In this document: positions 1 through 11,871 of the stretch, one piece after another
Numbering within the stretch: the first letter of the stretch is position 1
Layout: every line of letters starts with the position of its first letter
Assembly: GCA_013368445.1 (NCBI GenBank)
Contig: JAACJO010000008.1
Coordinates: 1,922,001-1,986,000 of the forward strand
Direction of reading: 5' to 3'
Source: Leucocoprinus leucothites
Taxonomy: Eukaryota > Basidiomycota > Agaricomycetes > Agaricales > Agaricaceae
DNA: 64,000 nt
Notes under the pieces: model-generated
Database searches by the model: none
Told to the model about the DNA's origin: nothing
Seen by the model: only the letters and a program-made list of their open reading frames with translations
Position numbers and translations under genes: made by a program

Positions 1-3000
1 GCTCAGTTGCTGCCATTCCCGAATGGTATCGTGTTGGATGGCATCAAATCTCGAGAACGGACGATATGCACGAGGACGAAGACGACTCACGGCAAAGCAT
101 GCTTGAAGCCTACCTTGATGAAAAGCTCTATGGTGACTGGTATCACAATGCCGCTGTAATAGCCTTTGTACGTCTTATCCGATCACAATTCAGAACCCCC
201 TTTCCGACTTCTAATTATAAACTTCTTATTTCAGGCCGTTTTCACTTCCCATTTCCTGACTCGCTTTGGTCTCGGATGGGGCTGGGTACTCATTCTCCTC
301 GCCTTTTGCAGCACTTACTACTCTGTGTCTGTGACGTGCACTCGGAGACGTGCCAGAGATGACATTCAACGCCAACTCGTCAAATCTCACCTAGCCTCGG
401 AGCATGAAACAGCGGATTGGATCAACAACTTCCTGAATCGCTTCTGGCTGAATTATGAACCTGTTCTTTCAGCCACCGTTGTCTCCTCCGTGGATCAAAT
501 CCTCAGCACCAACACCCCAGCGTTCTTGGACTCCATCCGTCTCACGACCTTCACTTTGGGCACCAAGGCACCTAGGATTGACAACGTTAGGACCTTTCCG
601 AAGACGGACGATGATGTTGTCATGATGGATTGGGCTATCTCCTTCACGCCGAGCGATACCTCAGAGGTAACCCAGCATCAAAATGGGCACAACGTCAACC
701 CGAAGATTACCTTGTCAATTCGAGCCGGCAAGGGCCCTGCGATGACAACTATACCTATTATTTTGGAAAACATCACGTTCAGTAGTTTGATGCGGGTCAG
801 GCTAAAGCTGATGACGAATTTCCCTCATGTTCAAGTTGTGGATATGTCCTTCATTGAGCAACCGGTCATTGACTATGTCTTGAAGCCCATCGGCGGCGAA
901 AAGTATGGTTTCGACATTGCCAATGTGAGTGTGCGCCGAGTTTCTGACAGGTCTTTGTCTAATGTATGTAACTAGATCCCGGGTCTTTCTTCTTTCATTC
1001 GGAGTATGATGCACTCGACACTTGAGTCGGTGGTGTATGAGCCCAATGTCTTCACGCTCAATCTCGAACAGCTCTTATCTGGTAAACCTCTTGATGCGGC
1101 CATCGGTGTTCTTCAAGTCACTGTCCACTCTGCTAGCGGGATCAAGGCAACTAAAATTGGAGGCGGTGTACCCGACCCCTTTGTTAGTCTTTCAATCAAC
1201 GAACGTGCGGAGCTTGCTCGCACCAAGTGCAAGCGGAACACGTATGTTACTCTTTTCGACCACTGATACGCTCCCTCATTTTCCTATTCCAGGTACCATC
1301 CAACCTGGACAGAGACCAAGTTTCTTCTGGTCAATTCTATTGGCGAGAACCTTACACTCAACCTCTGGGACTTCAATGATCACACGAAAAACACACTTCT
1401 CGGCACTGCGACTTTCGACATGAATAGACTTGGGGTCGACACTTCGTATGAGGGTATTGTTTCTCCTTTGTTGAGAGATGGAAAGGTGCATGGAGAACTG
1501 CGTTACGATGTTGAATACTATCCGGTCTTGGAACAGCCTGAGGGTTCGACTGAGGTTCCCGAATCCAGTACGTGCTGGAAGCTTGATCTCAAGGCGTGTG
1601 ACTAAAAGGTTCTTCATGCAGGTGTTGGGATTGTCCGTCTCGTCATCCACCAGGCCAAAGACCTCGATCAATCAAAGTCACTCTCGGGTTCCCTCAATCC
1701 CATCGCGAAGGTCTTCCTTGGGAATGACACTGACAATGAAGTATTTTCAACACCTTGCTTCAAGCACACCATTTCGCCTGTCTGGGAAGCACCCTACGAA
1801 TTCCTCTGCCCTGATAAGGACTCTTGTGTTATCACGACCAAAGTCATCGACGATCACGATTTCCTCAAGGACCCTGTCATTGGTTATACGTCTGTCAAGC
1901 TAGTGGATCTGTTGAGTTGTATGGGTGAGGCTGGGAGGGATTGGTTCCCGCTTAGTGGTGCTACGACTGGTCGGGTTAGGATTACCGCTGAGTGGAAACC
2001 GGTGGCCATGGCTGGTAGTCTGCATGGCCTTAACCAGTATCGGTTCCCGATCGGTGTTGTCAGGTTGAACTTGGTTAGGGCTACGGATGTCAAGTACGTT
2101 GCGACCCCTCTTCGGCGGTAGCATCTGTTCACCTTTCTTTTAGGAACGTCGAAGCTCTACATGGCGGAAAGGTGAGAAACAACATATAGTATGTACGATT
2201 GTTGCTGATGATCGCACGTATTATACAGAGTGACCCCTACGTTCAAGTGATTTCAGGCGACTCTGTCAAAGGTCGCACTGAAGTTGTCAACAATAGTAAG
2301 GTTTAAAGACAACGTTTCCAATTTCGGCTAACATGGGTTTAGACCTGAACCCGGTCTGGGATCAGATCATCTATGTTCCAGTCAACTCGCTCAAGGAGGC
2401 TTTCCGGTTGGAATGCATGGACTATCAACATCTGACAAGGGTAAAGCACTAAACACGCTCCAATCATAGGATGCTGATGATCAATGTAGGATCGCTCACT
2501 TGGTTCCGTCGAACTTCGTGTTTCCGATCTCGCCGAGGAGTCCAATGATCCCAAGTATCCCTATCGGTCCACTGGCGTCAAGTCTGCCAATGATACCCTC
2601 CGCCTGGATAATGGCGAAGGTTACAAGGGAACTCTCACCTACACTGCACAATTCGTCCCTGCTTTGGCCCTCAGAGACCTCACCTTTAGCAAGGAGAGTC
2701 AATCACCCGCTGCTCCTGATAGAGTCCCTCTCAGCAGAACTAGTTCGAGGTCTTCCTCCCGTAGTGGATGTCAGGCTGCGCCTCAGGGCGTTACAATAAA
2801 AGTCACTGACCATGGCAATGAACGTGTTTCCTCGATACCAGATGGTCTTCCCGTTATCGGTCCTGTCGCGGACGCACCGAGTAATGTGGTACCAAACGGT
2901 GAAGGAAATGGCGTTGCCCCTACCGATGGAGAGCCCGAGGAAGGCACTAGCTTCGAGAAGAAACATAATGCGGAACGTGGTGTTGAGATGAGTATCGAGG

Positions 3001-4875
3001 ACACACTTACTCAACGTGAGTGCTCCTCAGCCACATGTTCGTCTAGTGACTGATACATCTTTGGCGACAGAATCTGGCATCGTTGTGTTCAACATCATCT
3101 CAGGCAATTTGGCCAAGAAAGCACGGCTCGAAGTGCTTTTAGACGATGGTTACTGGCCGTGCTTCTCTACCCACAAATCAACTAGCACTAATGCTCACTG
3201 GGGATATGTTGGCGAGGGCTTCATCAAGGAGATCGATTTTAGCCAGATCTGGTTCAAGCTTAATGAGGCTGATGAGGGCACGAGAGAGGATATTGTTGGA
3301 GAGTGGAAGGGCGATGCCAAAGATTTCCTCAAGAAGGCTATTGTGAGTCTTCCCCATAGTTATGTCGTATTTTTGGTTCTGATCATGATTTTGTTAGGCA
3401 GCTCCTCAAACTATCACCTTAACTAGAGACCAAGATCACCGTACTTCGACGATCCTGGTTGAAGCTCGATATATCCCCGTTCCCATCAAGTTGGAAGAGA
3501 GGGAGACCGTCAGTAGTAAGTGGTTGGTCGAACTATCAATTCGAGTATATTTGACACTCTTGTAAAGATATGGGCATTCTCAGAGTCGACCTCCTCAACG
3601 GTGATGAAATCCGCGGTGTGGACCGAAGCGGTAAATCGGACCCTTACGCAGTGTTCACCCTCAACGGCCAAAAAGTATTCAAATCTCAGGTCAAGAAGAG
3701 CACTCTTGCTCCTGAGTGGAATGAGGATTTCTCCTGTATTGTTGTACGCTCCATACCATTTTTCCAAAAAAAAAAACTAGTTTTGCTCATGCCATCCTAG
3801 CCATCTCGGGTCACTGCCGACTTTACTGTTGAAGTCTTTGATTGGAATCAGTTTGAACAAGCCAAGCATCTCGGCGAAGCCCGAATTGACCTGACCGATC
3901 TCGAGCCTATGGCATCGACAGAACGCACCCTCCCTCTCGTTCACCCCAAACATGGGGCTCATGGACATGTTCGCGTCCGCCTGCTCTTCCACCCCCAGAT
4001 TCTGGCTAAAGCTCGCCAGAAGACTTCCACCCTCAGTAACGTAGAACGTGCCCTGACTCAAACTGTCACCCACATTGGTGGTCTACCTGTGTCCGCTGCG
4101 ACGGGCGTCTTTCAGGGTGTCACCGGTATCTTCAAGCATGGTGATAAGCGCGATGATGATGTTTTACTTGTGCCCGATCTGCCTGCTGGACAATCCTCAC
4201 ACCCTGTCGGCACACCTGCGTCGATGGGTAACCAGAGTGAACCCTACCCTCAACATGGTCAAGACCTTTCGACAGGGAGTTATATTTCGTCCCAACCTGG
4301 AACTCTTCGTGTTACGGTGCTGGAAGCGAAGGACATATCGTCCCATAGTACGAAGGCGTATGTCACCTTACGTATCAGTGGCAAAGAATATAAGACCAAG
4401 CATGTTCACAAGACGGCGACGCCCGTATGGTGAGCTTTACGTCTGTTATAGCTGAGACATTTACTCAAGTTCTGAATGCACAGGAACGAGTCATTTATTT
4501 TTTCTGCTTCCACGACCACCACCAAAATCTATACCTGCGTTCGTGACCACAAGACTCTCGGCAAAGACAAGGAGTTGGGCTCGGGAGAGGTTGATGTAAG
4601 AGTGCTGAATTAACATGATGCGAGCCTCTACTGACATCAAGCTGTAGATTTGGAGACATATCCAACCACACGGAGTCTCATCGGCGGATGTATCTCTTGA
4701 ACTACGCCATGGAGGTCTTATGAAGCTCCGGCTTGAGTTTGACCCTACTGTACATCCCAGGCGCAGTAGCTCGATATCAACAGGCGAACATGTCAGAAAA
4801 TCTATGTCATTCATTGCTCCGTCCCGCTTCAGCATACGGAGCCGCCGGCCAGGAACTGAAGGTGATGATGACTAG
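1..4875 (+). CDS. Tricalbin-like SMP/C2-domain membrane-tethering protein, 5' end outside window
   Basis: The gene enters the window already in frame. I read 15 exons: 1-167, 235-924, 976-1241, 1293-1567, 1622-2093, 2144-2171, 2229-2295, 2343-2440, 2490-3015, 3071-3342, 3398-3515, 3568-3743, 3801-4429, 4484-4595, 4649-4875. The order seen is a PEWYRVGW segment, a hydrophobic hairpin (TRFGLGWGWVLILLAFCSTY), an SMP lipid-transfer domain (roughly nt 360-1080), then five C2 domains starting near nt 1105, 1625, 2050, 3570 and 4300. The fourth C2 keeps acidic calcium-type loops (RSGKSDPY, VFDWNQ). A Ser-rich linker lies between C2-3 and C2-4. Tricalbins and extended synaptotagmins hold the ER against the plasma membrane and move lipid between them. 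The domain order matches that family well. The hairpin and SMP order make another C2 family unlikely. Pieces of this gene recur at 7.7-8.6 and 14.3-14.5 kb. Confidence 0.93.
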
Positions 4876-5989
4876 TCGTAGTTGATCAAGTCATTACTTT
4901 TTGCACAACCATTTCTGGATTACACTCACTTTTCCTTTTTCATTGGAAGACCTTTCATGTTGTATTTTTTGCGCAATTTTTTTTCTTGGTGGAACCTCTC
5001 TTTTTTTTACCTATGGATGCCATGCTATCGTAGAGCGTTTTTGCATATTTGCTTTCGTGCCTCAATACTTTCTATTGCTAGTTAATTCCGTAGCTATCGG
5101 TAATATGATATGAAGTTATGTTCACGGCTTACTGGCTAATGTAGCGCGATGCCATTGGCAGATGAAACACCGAAGGAAAGCTGCGATATAGAACTCCGGA
5201 AGTTGAGGCCTCTAAAGTGATGTTTCAAACGTTATTTCGGGTGTGCATTTGACCGTAGGGACAGAATTATCCTTATCAGGGGGCCTTAAGCCTTATCCTT
5301 CAGTGTGACATGTCCTAACACGTGTCGAGAACATGGCTGGCCAACGTGTGATTATTCTGAGAGGATCTCGAGTTGGGGCCCACATCTCGTTTTCTATCAC
5401 GGAGTTCCCTGTTGTGTGTTGGCAATGCCGCAAGTAGCGCCGAGGTTTAGTAGTTTTCCTCGTCGTCAATCGCCGTAAGTACACGTCTTGAGGGCGAACA
5501 CAATCATTCTACAGCCCCACAAAAATTTGATTTACCCGATTCCGACACCTCGTGGGACTGACAACTCGCTTTAAGTCTCTGTAAATTCCAATCCACAAGC
5601 TCAAGCACCACGACTCCAACAAGCCTCGGCAAAGAAGGCTCGGAATCACCGTTTTATGATGTGTGGCTGTGCCGCCCGGTTATCCGGGGATTCGACACCC
5701 ACACCCAACGCTGCTTATAAAAAAGCGCTCACTCCTAAGTATGCTTATCTGTTATCTTTCCTCTCAATGCACACAACACGTGTAGGGACAAAAGTACTCT
5801 GTCGCCCATAGGCCAGGTGTCAAGCAGCGGACAGTAGGAATTTAAGGACGAATTCCTAAACACAGCGTTATCTCCTAAAGCCACTCGCCGAAACGTTCAA
5901 CCGGATTTTCGTCTCGTACTTACTACAATCATATTGCGCCGCAGCTCATATACCATTCTGCTCCTCTTGCTTCTCTTCTCCCATCCATT
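4876..5989. other. Intergenic stretch, 3' flank of tricalbin and 5' flank of next gene
   Basis: About 1.1 kb with no ORF I can support. It starts with a T-rich tract after the tricalbin stop, likely 3' UTR. The last 250 nt before 5990 are pyrimidine-rich, as in many fungal promoters. I see no repeat or RNA gene. Confidence 0.6.
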
Positions 5990-7429
5990 ATGCTCTCCAA
6001 AGGCCATGTTCAGCCTCACCACAATAATGTTCCTCGCCGTCGTCAGCGGACACGCTCGCCACCCAACGGCTCTGCCCATATGAAATCCAAACCTTCATCT
6101 GTTCCGCCTCCTGAAGTACGGTCCTGGGCTTCTCCACCAAAGAAATCCTCCGTTGGTGACTCGACTGGTTCAACGAGGTCTACAGCGTCTGGTACTACGT
6201 TAGGAGAAGACAGAGGCGACCGCCCATCTCCAAGGACGCCTCTCACGTGCCCATCGGATGCAGAGTGTCTTCCAGCAAATATCCTCGACCTAGACAAGTT
6301 TCCTCCTTCAATACCACTCGTAGAGCGCCTGTCGCCGAACTTGGTTTTGGGAGTTACCTGTGATAACGAGCCTACATCCCCATTAGGCATTCTTCTGCCT
6401 CCTGGTCCTTTGCCCTTTACCCTTCCCAATGCCACTTCCAACGCCCACGCACTCTCGAATACTGTACAAATCTCACATGTTGCTGTCGATAGTGCTCGTG
6501 GCCACCTAGAACCACGTGCCGCAAACGTGCCTAGGAGGCTCAGTCGCGCACAAAGGGAAAGAGAAAGAGCTAGACGACGGTGTTTGCAAGAGGTAATTGT
6601 CGGATCAAAGGTGTGGATCGCTTTCGATTCGACTTCGGGGTGTGCGGGACCCGCCGATGACAATGATGACGATGACGACGACGACGAAGATGACAGGGAC
6701 TTGACCTCTGAAGAAAGGAAGGAACGGGATTGGATGTGGGATTCTGAGGGGAAGTTCGGATTTTCTGGTGTTATTCGGGTGAGAGTGGGTAGGAGGCACG
6801 GAGATTGTCTACGAAGAGGGAATTTTATCAAGAGGGATAAAGACGGTAACACCGAAACAAAGGACGCGGCGGAGGAAGGGGAGGAGATCGAGCTGGTGAT
6901 TGGGAAAGAACAGGCAAAGGCGTACGACGATTCCGGAATATCCGCTCTTACGAATTTACAACTCGAGGCCGCTGCATCTTTCCTCGTGACCCATCGTCGA
7001 AAGAAAAACGGGAGTGGGAAGGTACTCATCACCGTACCACCATCACGATCAGTCGAAGCGCTCTCTATCGCTCTATTCGCTCTTGCTCTCCCTTCCACAT
7101 CATCCACGTCCCCTTATTACCCTCACTCACCCTCTTACCTCTCACGACTCCGGTTTCTTCCTGGTATTCTCGAGCTAGAGCAAAGTCAAGATGTCGATGT
7201 CGTCGATATCACCGGCCCAGAGTCCGGCTCTGATGGACCTACCGATCAAATACGAGATAGCAACCCCAGATATACCCTGATTCAACTTGCGCTCTGGCAT
7301 TTACACGATTTAACGATCCCAGTTGCGGGTTATGATCAAGATAGTGGCGGAGGGCTCAAGTTGGAGTGGAGAGGGGCATTGTCATTGGATGGGGTTGAAA
7401 GACTGGAGAACCTGGTATCGTCTCGTTAA
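5990..7429 (+). CDS. Unrecognised 479-aa protein with acidic tract
   Basis: A single uninterrupted ORF of 479 codons starting at the first ATG after a pyrimidine-rich leader. The first ~130 residues are Ser/Pro/Arg-rich and look disordered. A basic stretch near residue 185 (RAQRERERARRR) could be a nuclear localisation signal or short helix. It is followed by VWIAFDSTSG and then a run of about 14 nearly unbroken Asp/Glu residues around 220-233. The C-terminal ~150 residues look folded (TNLQLEAAASFLVTHRR, VEALSIALFALALP, YTLIQLALWHLHDLTIP). This tail vaguely recalls a phosphatase-like fold, but no catalytic Cys-x5-Arg is present, so I assign no function. Lack of introns is unusual beside its neighbours. 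I am fairly sure it is a gene because of its length and clean start; its role is unknown. Confidence 0.72.
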   Translation: MLSKGHVQPHHNNVPRRRQRTRSPPNGSAHMKSKPSSVPPPEVRSWASPPKKSSVGDSTGSTRSTASGTTLGEDRGDRPSPRTPLTCPSDAECLPANILDLDKFPPSIPLVERLSPNLVLGVTCDNEPTSPLGILLPPGPLPFTLPNATSNAHALSNTVQISHVAVDSARGHLEPRAANVPRRLSRAQRERERARRRCLQEVIVGSKVWIAFDSTSGCAGPADDNDDDDDDDEDDRDLTSEERKERDWMWDSEGKFGFSGVIRVRVGRRHGDCLRRGNFIKRDKDGNTETKDAAEEGEEIELVIGKEQAKAYDDSGISALTNLQLEAAASFLVTHRRKKNGSGKVLITVPPSRSVEALSIALFALALPSTSSTSPYYPHSPSYLSRLRFLPGILELEQSQDVDVVDITGPESGSDGPTDQIRDSNPRYTLIQLALWHLHDLTIPVAGYDQDSGGGLKLEWRGALSLDGVERLENLVSSR

Positions 7430-7667
7430 ATATATCGACCTTTACGGGCGCATTCATAGATTGAGGATATCTTCAGCACTACGGATAGAACAGAACACTG
7501 CTTTGTAGACTGTAGAGTATTATTGGTATCGCTTCACTGTAGCATAATTGGCACGCATTTGACTCAGGACATTTATAGGAATCTAGGTAGCCTTTTTTGT
7601 ACGTTGAGGTGCGAATCCCTCAACAACCCGCTCTACAAGAAAGCAGCTACAATAAGACACGTTCTAC

Positions 7668-8600
7668 TCAGCCGTGATCCTAACTCGACCAGTCTTGCCA
7701 CCAATAAGCGGGTACCAATCTCTCCCAGCCTCACCCATGCAGCTCAACAGATCAACTAGTTTGACAGACATATACCCAACGGCAGGGTCCTTGAGGAAAT
7801 CACGATCGTCAATGTCTTCAGTCGTGATAACGCAAGAGTCTCATCAGGGCAGAGGAATTCACAAAGTGCTTCCCAGACAGGCAAAATGGTGTGTTTGAAG
7901 CAAGATGTTGAAAACACTTCGTTGTTGGTGTCATTCCGAGGAAAACCTTTGCGAAGGGATTGAGGGAGCCGGAAATGACTTTGATTGATCGAAGTCTTTG
8001 GCTTGGTAGATGACGAGGTGAGCGATGCCAACACCTGGATGAAGAACCTTTCAGTCATAGTTATTGGGATAAAACATTTGGCGCGTACTGGATTCGGGAA
8101 ACTCGATTGATCCCAAGACTGGATAGAATTCACCGTCGTAACGTAGTTCTTCACGCACCTTTCCGTCTCTCGATAAAGGAGAAATGATACCCTCGTACGA
8201 TGCATCAACCGGGAGTTTCTTCATGTCGAAAGTCGCAGTCCCGAGAAGAGTACTTTTCGCGTAGTGGATAAAGTCCCAGAGATTGAGGGTGAGATTCTCG
8301 TCAATCGAATAGACCAGAAGAAACTTGGCCTCTGCTCGGGCTGGGGTAGTAATTAAAATGGAATAATGAGTAAGTGCGGATCATCGAAAACAGGATCAGC
8401 ATACATGTTCCACCTACACTTGGTGCGGGCAAGCTCCGCACATTCGCTGACAGAAGGGCAAACGAAGGGGTCAGATTCAACATCTAGTTCTCGTTGCCTT
8501 GATTCCGCTAGCACAGTTACTGGAAGAATGCCGATAGTCGATGGTCGCATCGGGGGGGGGGTTACCGGATAGAAGGTGGTTAAGATTATGGGCGAGCTCA
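7668..8600 (-). pseudogene. Decayed tricalbin fragment 1 (first two C2 domains)
   Basis: The minus strand aligns by eye with tricalbin exons 3-5 and the introns between them (parent nt ~1105-1995). Shared landmarks are an AELARTKC-like stretch, the exon-4 region, a KTKTS(I)NQSHF-like out-of-frame block and a terminal GRVRITAE. Frames shift repeatedly and a stop follows GRVRITAE directly. A run of eight or more G falls near 8551. Because introns came along, the copy arose from DNA, not by retrotransposition. It lacks the SMP domain, membrane hairpin and later C2 domains, so it cannot make a working tricalbin. Confidence 0.85.
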
Positions 8601-9948
8601 AACATCATCAGCCCAAGTGCAGAGTCCATCGTCTACCAAGCGGAGGAAGAACACCTCGGGACGCAGGCACATACATTACACAAAACATTTATTGAGGTAC
8701 GAAGTTGGGTAAAGCAAATTTCCAGTCAAGTTTGGGTAGAGAGGAAGTGGCCGCGAAAAATGGCGAGGCGTCTGAGTCATGCCGATTTTATAGGACACGC
8801 CGCTAGTACACCAGGTATCCGCCAAGGGGAGTTGGCCTGAGGTACGGGTGGGCAAGGATGGATGTTGTTGGGCTTAGGGTTCCGCTGCGTGCACATCTTC
8901 GATTTTTGGACTTTGGAGCGAGGTCGTGATAGCGATCGATGAATAGAATTGACTTTGGGGTGGTTGAGGCAGGGCAGAGGGGTTAAGGGACGCGAGGAAT
9001 GCACACCTTACTACCGACATTCCAAAGATACTCGTTCCTCGAGATACCTTGCTGCGGGTATGTGTATACCTTCATGTAAATCGAGAGAGAGTGACGGGGT
9101 TCAAACGTTCAAGGTCCATGGGCAATGTTTGAGGTTCTTTGATCAGTTAGCCAGGACGACATGACCTCGCAAATGTATGTTGGAGTCGAAGCGAGATAGT
9201 CGTCGTTCACGGGTAGTAGTGGTTCCATCTTGTACGAACGATGTCGAGGTAGATCTAGGCGCCTGACGTCCGTCAGTGAGTCCCGCTCATGAGCTAAGGT
9301 TTTGGATCCAGCATATATACCAGTCAACGCTTATTGGAGAGGGATACGCCGATGAGAACTACTACGCCGACTTCAAGATGTCGAAAGCAAGTCGTACCCT
9401 GAATGCACATGCAGTGAGTAGAGGAGAGCATTGTGGGAAATAAAACAATGATCGTCAACTTGTAATTATGTGCCACGAGTCTAATAAAAACTGTTTGCTC
9501 GCGGATGACTACAAGAGATAGGATCTCTCGCGCCTGCATGGCAGCTTACGCGAAGAAATGGATGAGGGGACGAACTACCGGGACTGCGGACGGTTGCTCG
9601 AACTTGCCCGGATAGCATAATCTATCGGAAAGACTGCCGTTCACGCTCAAAGGGTGCAATCACATCAGTCATTGACCAATCCCCTCCATTAAAGGAGAAC
9701 GGGGATCTTTAAAGGTTTGTCAATACACAGGCTATATCATTCACCTTCATCTTCGGGTACTTGAGCAATAGGACACTGGATAGCCACTTCGATCATATTT
9801 CTTTCGTATCTACAAGACACTTATATATCATCAAACAGCCCAGTAACATTCCTACTACTTCAGTAGCCGTACAATCTTCACTCAACGCAACGCCATTCAC
9901 AACAGGGAAACACATCCAGTGCAATCTTCGAGGTCCTTAACACCGGCT

Positions 9949-10522
9949 CTACCCCCGGGCAATAATCCACGCCTGAGTTGGATCAGTGGCCCTGCATGGT
10001 TGCGCAATGACATTTCGGTTGTTAATCCTAGTCGCACACATGCCCGAAGCTGTCCTAAGAGTTCGATCAGGCTGATTGTAGGTCCAAATTTGATTCGGAT
10101 CTCTGGCGGGAGGGACAAGTGTAATTGAGGCTGCATGGAACGCATATTAAATCAGAGTGGTAATGGCAGAAATTTGAATAGACGCACAGCTTCCCTGAGT
10201 CGGAGTGAGAGCAAACACCTGTCCACTGGATTGGCGAGCAAACACATGGCCATCACCAGGATAGATCCAGGTCGCAGTCGGCGCCCCACAGGGTATAACT
10301 ATGGCAGGTGCCCCTTGCTGAAATGGAGCAAATCGACAATGAACACCTCACAGAAATCAAGGGAACTCGCAGGAAGACTCAGCGTACCGCAAAAGAGGGA
10401 TAGCCAGCACATAGAGATTGATCCTGAATGCTACGAATATGGAACGGCGAGCCGGCTGGTAAGCCAAAATCGGCTGCAGCAACTGCAGCAAAAGTGAACA
10501 AAGTCAAGAGTTTGGTAAGCAT
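9949..10522 (-). CDS. Small secreted ricin-B-type (beta-trefoil) lectin-like protein, copy A
   Basis: Three exons on the minus strand: 10522-10388, 10317-10188, 10130-9949, giving 148 aa; the introns are 70 and 57 nt. The N-terminus is a clear signal peptide (MLTKLLTLFTFAAVAAADF). The remaining ~128 residues match a three-lobed beta-trefoil: HIRSIQDQSLCAGYP, then VFARQSSG...NQIWTY, then TLRTASGMCAT...TQAWII. The lobes carry ricin-B-style Q-x-W or T-x-W ends. The second intron starts at GTGCGT; retaining it adds an early stop. The paralogue at 15648-16224 has the same intron positions, nearly the same lengths, and also stays open, which supports the model. Secreted ricin-B lectins bind glycans and in fungi often serve defence or cell-wall binding; the ligand here is unknown. 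Family membership is inferred from motif and length. Confidence 0.82.
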
Positions 10523-10594
10523 AGTGGGAATGTGTAGGAAGTGAAGTCTGATATCTGGGGGTTAACTGTCTGGAGTCAGAGGAGATGTTCAAGC

Positions 10595-10605
10595 CCTTTT
10601 ATATT
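10595..10605 (-). promoter_or_regulatory. TATA box of lectin copy A
   Basis: On the minus strand the sequence reads AATATAAAAGG about 75 nt upstream of the lectin ATG. The paralogue has TATATAAAGG at the same spacing, and the flanking AAGCCCTTT and TTCTGCAGAACAAAGCGC blocks are also conserved. Confidence 0.65.
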
Positions 10606-11871
10606 ATTTCTTCTGCAGAACAAAGCGCTACTATTAGCGTCCCTAGTGCCGGGAATTCCAGGTGCAGCACCCTCGTGTTTCTCAGCAGCAGGTAATACCT
10701 GCTTTGGATGTCGTGCGGGGGCTTCTTGGCAGGGTGCTAGTCGTAATGTGGTCTTAATGAGTCTCCTCGTTCGCCCGTTGAATGTCAGAATTTGGTTGTT
10801 GTTTAGTTAGACCAGAAATGTGAATGATAGATACTTGTGAGGCGAACAAGCGGGAAGCAGCTGAGGATGGCACCTATTCAGGTAACTTCCAACAGGTCGG
10901 ATGTGGACCACAGCACCCGATACTAATATGTTTTAGGAGATTTGACACTTTTGAGCAATATCAAAGTCAACCGGGGAAGGAATGGGGGCTAGCACCAACT
11001 CGAATGTAGCCAGAAATAATTTTAGATCACTAAGAGAGTACCCGGATGCGGCAGGATTGTATTTGATTGATATTGACGGTCAAGAAGTGCTTTCTACCCA
11101 ATAATTCAGGTGGAATACATATGTTGGAAATAGTGGGCAAATGCGTACAGAGTCCACGAGTGTTCCTGCGTATTTATGATCGTGTATGTTGATGTGGTGA
11201 CATTTCATAGGCCAGATGAGTGTAGTAAATCCCTTTACCATTGTTTTCTTGTATTTTTGTGCTCGACAGATGGGTTAAATACCGTGGAATCTTATGTCGT
11301 GGTCCTCAGTTCAATTCGCGTGCCCGACTTTGAGAGCCTGGGTTTATAGTTATGATTCGTCCAACAATAAATTGCTCCATCTGAGTCCATGCAGTCGGGC
11401 AGAACAGCCACTGGCTCGAGGTGGGACTGGGGTATTTCAAACATTCAGAGTTTCGGGAGCCTGTCTTGCTTCCGAGTTGTATCCCGAGCTTGGAATCGTC
11501 CGGAGCCTTCCTGGAGTACTAGTATAATCAGACCCTGCATTATTCGGGAGTGAGGTTTTCATTACCTTTTCCTTTTACCTTAAACTTCCAAATTGACATA
11601 ACGATTGCCACCAGTCCCGATTGCCAGTACATAACACCCGCTCATACGCCGTAACTCTCTTGCCAAGCCAAATTGGCTCTCGAAACTACTGAGTCTATTT
11701 CCTCTCTGTGACCGCCGCAGATGCTCGGAAAGAGCATTAGTGTAATCAGAACCTGAATTATTCGGAACCAAAGTTTTCATTCATCAGGTTTTTCATCCGT
11801 CTCAGTTGAAGAAGGTATTGCTCCGGCCTCGTTGCTCGAATCAATGCGATTAGAAGATTATGAGCACAACA

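Noticed and set aside
6043..7107. 354-codon open frame on the minus strand opposite the 479-aa gene
   Set aside because: It is Ser-rich mirror sequence of the plus-strand gene, with a poly-Ser run opposite the acidic tract, and has no domain or promoter of its own.
10131..10256. A longer second intron for the lectin starting at GTGATG (10256)
   Set aside because: It keeps frame, but it removes the conserved middle trefoil lobe; the GTGCGT donor gives complete lobes in both copies.
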